16,139 nucleotides of DNA from Pseudomonadota bacterium (lineage in GTDB: Bacteria > Pseudomonadota > Alphaproteobacteria > UBA1280 > UBA12223): positions 1-16,139 of the forward strand of contig PTJW01000009.1 of the NCBI GenBank assembly GCA_002937495.1. The letters are read 5' to 3'. Shown piece by piece: positions 13,016 through 16,139 of the stretch; position 1 is the stretch's first letter; every line of letters starts with the position of its first letter. The position numbers were made by a program, and so were the translations under genes. The notes below the pieces were generated by a model, which saw only the letters and a list, made by a program, of their open reading frames with translations, did no database searches and had not been told where the DNA came from.

Positions 13016-13432
13016 ATGAAAAAGATACTTTTAGCAGGTGTTTTACTGCTAGCATCATGCGCAGGCACAACGAATATTCATGGATCATTAGTTAAACCAG
13101 CTGATGTTGATAAATTAAGAATTGGCGTACATGATAAACAACAAGTTATGAGAATTTTAGGTACACCATCAACTGTTTCAACATTAAATGGTGAAAAATG
13201 GTATTACATTACAGACATTACAGTAACAGAGCCACTACAAAAGCCTTCTTTAAAAGAAAGACAAATTATTGGCTTAGTATTTACACAAGACGGTATTTTA
13301 GACAGAGTATTTGATAAAGACGAAACTGTAGCTAAAAACTTTAGCCCAGAATCAACTACAACTCAAACACAAGGTGAAAAACTAGGAGTTGGCGAACAAA
13401 TTTACTTAAACTTAACATCAGGTTTAAACTAA
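13016..13432 (+). CDS. bamE: Outer-membrane assembly lipoprotein BamE (SmpA/OmlA family)
   Basis: BamE is an accessory lipoprotein of the beta-barrel assembly machine at the outer membrane. The N-terminus is a lipoprotein signal with lipobox LLAS-C (Cys15). The BamE domain follows: VDKLRIGVHDKQQVMRILGTPSTVSTLNGEKWYYI is the characteristic helix-turn-helix plus GTPS-xx-WYY pattern, and IGLVFTQDGILDRVF is the last strand. A Ser/Thr/Gln-rich C-terminal tail of about 30 residues is unassigned. AGAAGGA lies upstream of the ATG. It is divergent from rpmF, as in other Alphaproteobacteria, and sits 35 bases before the first of three pilin-like genes with no terminator between, so it probably heads that operon. 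Confidence 0.93.
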   Translation: MKKILLAGVLLLASCAGTTNIHGSLVKPADVDKLRIGVHDKQQVMRILGTPSTVSTLNGEKWYYITDITVTEPLQKPSLKERQIIGLVFTQDGILDRVFDKDETVAKNFSPESTTTQTQGEKLGVGEQIYLNLTSGLN

Positions 13433-13446
13433 AAGAAAACATATTG

Positions 13447-13466
13447 AGGTATATAAAGGTATATAA
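13447..13466 (+). repeat. 10-bp tandem duplication in the ribosome-binding region of pilin-like gene 2
   Basis: AGGTATATAA occurs twice in direct succession (13447-13456 and 13457-13466), ending one base before the ATG at 13468. Both copies supply an AGG core; the downstream one (AAAGG, 13455-13459) is correctly spaced. Confidence 0.9.
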
Positions 13467-13467
13467 A

Positions 13468-14058
13468 ATGAAAAATAAATTAAATTATTATAATAAAAAA
13501 GGTGCAATGTTTGGCTTAGACGCTAGAATTGCAATTTTAATTATGGCAATTTTAGGTTTATTAATTTACCCAACACTAACTCATGTTATTAATAAAACAA
13601 AAGTTGAAGCTATCATCACAAATATGAAAATGGTAGATTTAGCAATTGAAGAATACATTGATGATGTTAAATCTGTTCCAAATACATTATCTAATTTATA
13701 TAGAACATTACCAACAAAGGCAGCTCAGCAAACAAGGTGGAATGGGCCATATTTATTAGGTGAAGAGGGTGGCTATTTAATGCCAGCTAGCATTACTTGG
13801 ACACAAGTTAGCTCAAACTGCACAAGTACATCAAGTTCTGTTCGTGATAGAATGTGTACATATAAACTATCCTATAGATTTTGCGATATTACAAAGCGTG
13901 TTCACAATGAGTTTTCAACATATTTTTCTGCAAATGTAAATACAAATGTAACTGTATCATATAACAGTGGCACAAGCTGCATGGATATTAACTATGGTAA
14001 TGCAGAAAATGGGGCTTATAAAACATTTAATACTTATAAAGTACAGGAGGCACCATAA
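13468..14058 (+). CDS. Pilin-like protein 2
   Basis: Paralogue of the pilin-like protein after hemH. A 13-residue leader ends KKGA and the mature end reads MFGLDARIAILIMAILGL, giving Ala-1, Asp+5 and a 20-residue hydrophobic helix. The soluble part has a helix with MKMVDLAIEEYIDDV, the RWNGPYLLGEEGGYLMP segment resembling GspG-type pseudopilins, and a Cys-rich C-terminal half (C-x10-C then YKLSYRFC, and a further CMDI). The ATG at 13468 with AAAGG eight bases upstream is preferred; an upstream in-frame TTG at 13444 would add eight residues and overlaps the tandem repeat. The stop overlaps the next ATG (TAATG), so the two are translationally coupled. It has more Cys than its paralogues. Pilin-superfamily membership is inferred. 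Confidence 0.8.
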   Translation: MKNKLNYYNKKGAMFGLDARIAILIMAILGLLIYPTLTHVINKTKVEAIITNMKMVDLAIEEYIDDVKSVPNTLSNLYRTLPTKAAQQTRWNGPYLLGEEGGYLMPASITWTQVSSNCTSTSSSVRDRMCTYKLSYRFCDITKRVHNEFSTYFSANVNTNVTVSYNSGTSCMDINYGNAENGAYKTFNTYKVQEAP

Positions 14059-14693
14059 TGTTAAAGTATACTAAAAAAGGAGCTATTTTTGGTATTGATG
14101 CCAGAATTGCCTTAGCTGTTTTTGCGATGGTTAGTTTAGTAGCTAGTTATAATAGCTTTTTTAAAATTGATGATGCACAAACTGCAAGTTTAATTACTCA
14201 GGTAGATACTTTAAGAAAAGCAGCAATGCAAAATATTGCAGATAATGACTATGACTATAAACGAGATTCTACAAACTTAAATGATAATATTTTTGGTTTA
14301 TACGATACATCAGGTTCATATGGTTTAAACTTTGGTAAAAATAACCATTCTTACATTAAACAGGTTGATGCAAGTAATGTAGATGGTGAAGGTTATATTC
14401 AAACTCCAACTGGTGTTATTAAGTTTGATAATAAAAACTTATATGCAAGCTCAAACCTTACAACATTTACAAAAACAGACTGTGCTAATACTTTAAAAAA
14501 CTGTACTTACTGGGTTAAACTAACAAATGTACCTGAAGAAGCTTTTATTAACTTAAAAGACTATTTTGATGGTTTAACAGGTTTAACTTACTCATCAGCA
14601 ATTGCTAGTTTACAAACAGGTATTATTGTTCCTGCAAATATTAATGCAGGTAAAACACATGCAGATGTTTACCTTAATGTAGGAGAAAGATAA
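14058..14693 (+). CDS. Pilin-like protein 3
   Basis: Paralogue with leader MLKYTKKGA and mature end IFGIDARIALAVFAMVSL, again with Asp at +5. Unlike its three relatives it lacks the W(N/D)GPY motif; the corresponding place reads DGEGYIQTPTGVIKF. It keeps the Cys pair (C-x6-C in CANTLKNC) followed by YWVKLTNVPEEAFINLKDYFDG, which closely matches protein 1. A near-perfect AGGAGG (14045-14050) lies inside the end of the preceding gene, seven bases before the ATG. That strong site predicts high translation, so this may be the major subunit of the set, which is inference. The mature part is about 200 aa and largely beta-prone with many Asn, Tyr and Thr residues. Confidence 0.8.
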   Translation: MLKYTKKGAIFGIDARIALAVFAMVSLVASYNSFFKIDDAQTASLITQVDTLRKAAMQNIADNDYDYKRDSTNLNDNIFGLYDTSGSYGLNFGKNNHSYIKQVDASNVDGEGYIQTPTGVIKFDNKNLYASSNLTTFTKTDCANTLKNCTYWVKLTNVPEEAFINLKDYFDGLTGLTYSSAIASLQTGIIVPANINAGKTHADVYLNVGER

Positions 14694-14694
14694 T

Positions 14695-15273
14695 ATGAAA
14701 AACTTTAATAAAGGTGCTATGTTTGGGGTTGATGCAAGGGTTGCTTTAGCAGTATTTGCTTTACTCTCTGTTTTAGTAGGTGCAAGCTTAATTAACTTTT
14801 TTAGGGTTGCTAACTTACAAAAAGTAATAGCAGAAACAAAGTCTGTTGCTGAAGCAGTAGATTCATTCCATAAAGATGTTCATGTTTCTATTTTTGATAC
14901 ATTAGGTGCTTTAACAGGTGATGCTAAAGAAATTGCAGCATTTAAAGCTTTAACAACAAAAGCAGATATTTCAGCAATTTATAAAGATAGATGGGACGGC
15001 CCATATTTAAGAATGAAAACTGCAAACCAAACAGAGTACTTTTTAAATGAACAGTACCGCCTTGTACGTCTTGCTAGTGATTTAAACACTACATGTAATA
15101 ATACAAAAGCAAACCCTTGTTATGTGTTTTTAAAGTTTAATGATATGAGTGAAGCTATTTGTGATGATTTTGACGATATTATTACTCAAAAGAAATATAA
15201 TAATGTACAAACAAAATCAGCAGGCTATCTTAAGTGTGACTTATATTTTAACTTAACATTAGATTTACAATAA
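14695..15273 (+). CDS. Pilin-like protein 4
   Basis: Paralogue with leader MKNFNKGA and mature end MFGVDARVALAVFALLSV, the same Asp+5 arrangement. An amphipathic helix follows (LQKVIAETKSVAEAVDSFHKDV), then DRWDGPYLRM, matching the WNGPY of proteins 1 and 2, and a Cys pair (C-x7-C in CNNTKANPC) followed by YVFLKFNDMSEAICDDFDDI. AGGAG (14681-14685) precedes the ATG, which is one base after the previous stop. It is the last and shortest of the three tandem copies (192 aa) and lies 18 bases before yggT. The conserved architecture across four copies indicates functional subunits rather than decaying duplicates. Confidence 0.8.
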   Translation: MKNFNKGAMFGVDARVALAVFALLSVLVGASLINFFRVANLQKVIAETKSVAEAVDSFHKDVHVSIFDTLGALTGDAKEIAAFKALTTKADISAIYKDRWDGPYLRMKTANQTEYFLNEQYRLVRLASDLNTTCNNTKANPCYVFLKFNDMSEAICDDFDDIITQKKYNNVQTKSAGYLKCDLYFNLTLDLQ

Positions 15274-15291
15274 ATTAGGAGATAATAAATT

Positions 15292-15594
15292 ATGTATATT
15301 TTAGGTTACCCATTACTATCAATCGTAAATATTTTAGATTCATTACTATTTTTATATTCAATTTTAGTATTTGTGGTTTGTGTTTTATCTTTTGTAAACC
15401 CAGATCCGTCAACTCCATTAGTAAGAATTTTAAATCAATTAACTCAGCCAGTTTTTGCAAAGGTAAGAAAGTACATTCCAAATATTGGTATGTTTGATTT
15501 AACACCTGTTGCAGTTTTAGTAGCTATTATGTTTGTAAGAGGTGGTATTTTACCAATCTTCACTCAGTTTGCTAACTCTATGATTGGTCAATAA
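15292..15594 (+). CDS. yggT: YggT-family membrane protein
   Basis: A 100-aa member of the YggT family (PF02325), small inner-membrane proteins implicated in osmotic tolerance and, in plastids, in cytochrome assembly. Two long hydrophobic regions (about 10-36 and 72-92) flank a polar middle with the typical VNPDPSTPLVRILNQLTQPVF pattern (family N-P-x-P-x-L...PxxR). AGGAG (15277-15281) precedes the ATG. The stop overlaps the ATG of the DUF167 gene (TAATG), the same pairing as yggT-yggU elsewhere. It is the fifth gene of the bamE-pilin operon; in Escherichia coli the yggTU pair likewise lies near a PilT-type ATPase gene. Confidence 0.92.
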   Translation: MYILGYPLLSIVNILDSLLFLYSILVFVVCVLSFVNPDPSTPLVRILNQLTQPVFAKVRKYIPNIGMFDLTPVAVLVAIMFVRGGILPIFTQFANSMIGQ

Positions 15595-15869
15595 TGTACG
15601 ATTATATTACAAAGCTTGATAAAACATCTTTAATACATATAAAGCTAACACCAAATGCCAAGGCAGATAAAATAGCAGATGTGTTTTATGATGAAAATAA
15701 TCAAGCTTTTTTAAAAGTATATACAACTGCAATACCAGAAGACAATAAAGCAAATAAAGCCTTAATTAAGCTGCTTTCAAAGCATTTAAAAATAGCTAAA
15801 AGTGACATGCAGTTAATTAAAGGCCATAAAGCACGACTAAAAGTTATAGAATCAAAAAAAGCTCCATAA
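15594..15869 (+). CDS. yggU: DUF167 / YggU-family protein
   Basis: A 91-aa member of the small DUF167 (YggU) family of unknown function. Recognisable elements are the N-terminal strand IHIKLTPNAKADKIADV, then FLKVYTTAIPEDNKANKALIKLLSKHLKI and the C-terminal strand MQLIKGHKARLKVI, all in family order. The family is a compact alpha/beta fold, cytoplasmic. It is translationally coupled to yggT by a TAATG overlap. Its stop codon (15867-15869) sits exactly in the loop of the terminator hairpin that ends the operon. Confidence 0.93.
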   Translation: MYDYITKLDKTSLIHIKLTPNAKADKIADVFYDENNQAFLKVYTTAIPEDNKANKALIKLLSKHLKIAKSDMQLIKGHKARLKVIESKKAP

Positions 15870-15881
15870 GGAGCTTTTTTT
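15854..15881. terminator. Bidirectional terminator at the end of the bamE-pilin-yggTU operon
   Basis: GCTCC (15861-15865) pairs with GGAGC (15870-15874) around ATAA, flanked by seven A (15854-15860) and seven T (15875-15881). It serves yggU on plus and the partial gene on minus; their stop codons are only ten bases apart and both lie within the element. Confidence 0.9.
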
Positions 15882-16139
15882 AGTTTAAGAATTCTTTAAA
15901 TATGTTTTCTAAACAGTTAACTTGGCCAATATTAATTGCGTTACGCATTTTTTGAGTTTCTAAAGTTAAGTTATATAGGTTCATTAGTTTTGCACCATCA
16001 GCTTTACTTGCTAATTCTTTAACTGAAGTTACATTGTCTAAAGCAGTAGAAATACCAACAGCTTTTTTTGATGCATTGTATAAAATATCTCTAATTTGAG
16101 AATATACTAAATCTTCTTTTAGTTTTTTATCAGCTAGTT
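15880..16139 (-). CDS. C-terminal part of an unidentified protein (runs off the window)
   Basis: An open frame on the minus strand enters from the right edge and stops with TAA at 15880-15882, giving 85 visible residues; the start is outside. The sequence is entirely helix-prone, with the patterns LKEDLVYSQIRDILYNAS, KLMNLYNLTLETQKMRNA and GQVNCLENIFKEFL. It has no membrane segment and one Cys. It resembles the helical C-terminal domain of clamp-loader (DNA polymerase III delta-prime-like) proteins in its EKxxxxYxxxxExxxxRxAxN-type rhythm, but that is a weak impression from residue spacing and I do not assign it. It converges on the yggU operon. Confidence 0.7.
   Translation of the reverse strand, partial: LADKKLKEDLVYSQIRDILYNASKKAVGISTALDNVTSVKELASKADGAKLMNLYNLTLETQKMRNAINIGQVNCLENIFKEFLN

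Noticed and set aside
15290..15505. Minus-strand open frame opposite yggT
   Set aside because: It mirrors the conserved yggT gene, which has a good ribosome-binding site and family pattern; no separate evidence supports the antisense frame.
1..16139. tRNA, rRNA, insertion sequence, prophage or integrase signatures
   Set aside because: Both strands were read for cloverleaf-like ends, transposase motifs and long inverted repeats; none was convincing. The window looks like ordinary chromosomal backbone apart from the pilin-like family.

Overview
The window comes from an AT-rich alphaproteobacterial genome, probably a reduced, Rickettsiales- or Holosporales-like or free-living streamlined lineage. 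The evidence is a delta-alpha-gamma-beta-epsilon ATP synthase operon without the membrane-sector genes, an L32 of the alphaproteobacterial type (HHVCLKTGMYRGKQ, no zinc-ribbon CxxC), the rpmF / fabH / ihfA / MerR gene order, a DUF2155 protein, and heavy AT bias. The genus cannot be read from the sequence. All 25 genes whose ends are visible stop with TAA (22) or TAG (3), and none with TGA.

Layout. 1-1980 (+): four small transcription units, namely an unknown 125-aa protein, a secreted YkuD-type L,D-transpeptidase, an unknown 66-aa protein and a tiny one-helix membrane protein; most end in clear intrinsic terminators. 1983-6774 (-): atpH-atpA-atpG-atpD-atpC, the F1 part of ATP synthase, with an unusually short epsilon. 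6957-8561 (+): ferrochelatase (hemH), followed by a pilin-like gene whose start codon region carries a perfect 24-bp tandem duplication. 8747-9821 (+): two unknown polytopic membrane proteins, each with its own terminator. 9861-12732 (-): DUF2155 protein, MerR-like regulator and ihfA in one operon, then fabH and rpmF as separate units. plsX, normally between rpmF and fabH, is missing; its place holds two tandem terminators and a possible 50-codon ORF. 13016-15869 (+): bamE lipoprotein, three tandem pilin-like genes, yggT and yggU (DUF167), apparently one tightly packed operon. 15880-16139 (-): C-terminal end of an unidentified gene.

The most notable content is a family of four paralogous pilin-like proteins (one after hemH, three after bamE). 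They share an N-terminus KKGA-MFG(L/I/V)DAR(I/V)A followed by a hydrophobic helix. Aligned to type IV pilins it places Ala at -1 and Asp at +5, where the canonical residues are Gly-1 and Glu+5. Three of the four have a GspG-like W(N/D)GPY motif, and all four have a C-terminal Cys pair. No prepilin peptidase, ATPase or secretin gene is in the window, so any assembly machine must lie elsewhere.

Predicted promoters (TTGAAA or TTGATT, 17-bp spacer, TATA-like -10) recur upstream of several units and suggest an ordinary sigma-70 architecture. No tRNA, rRNA, insertion sequence, CRISPR array or origin was recognised. There is no gene-free stretch above 300 bases; the two largest gaps (12257-12549 and 12733-13015) are described below.
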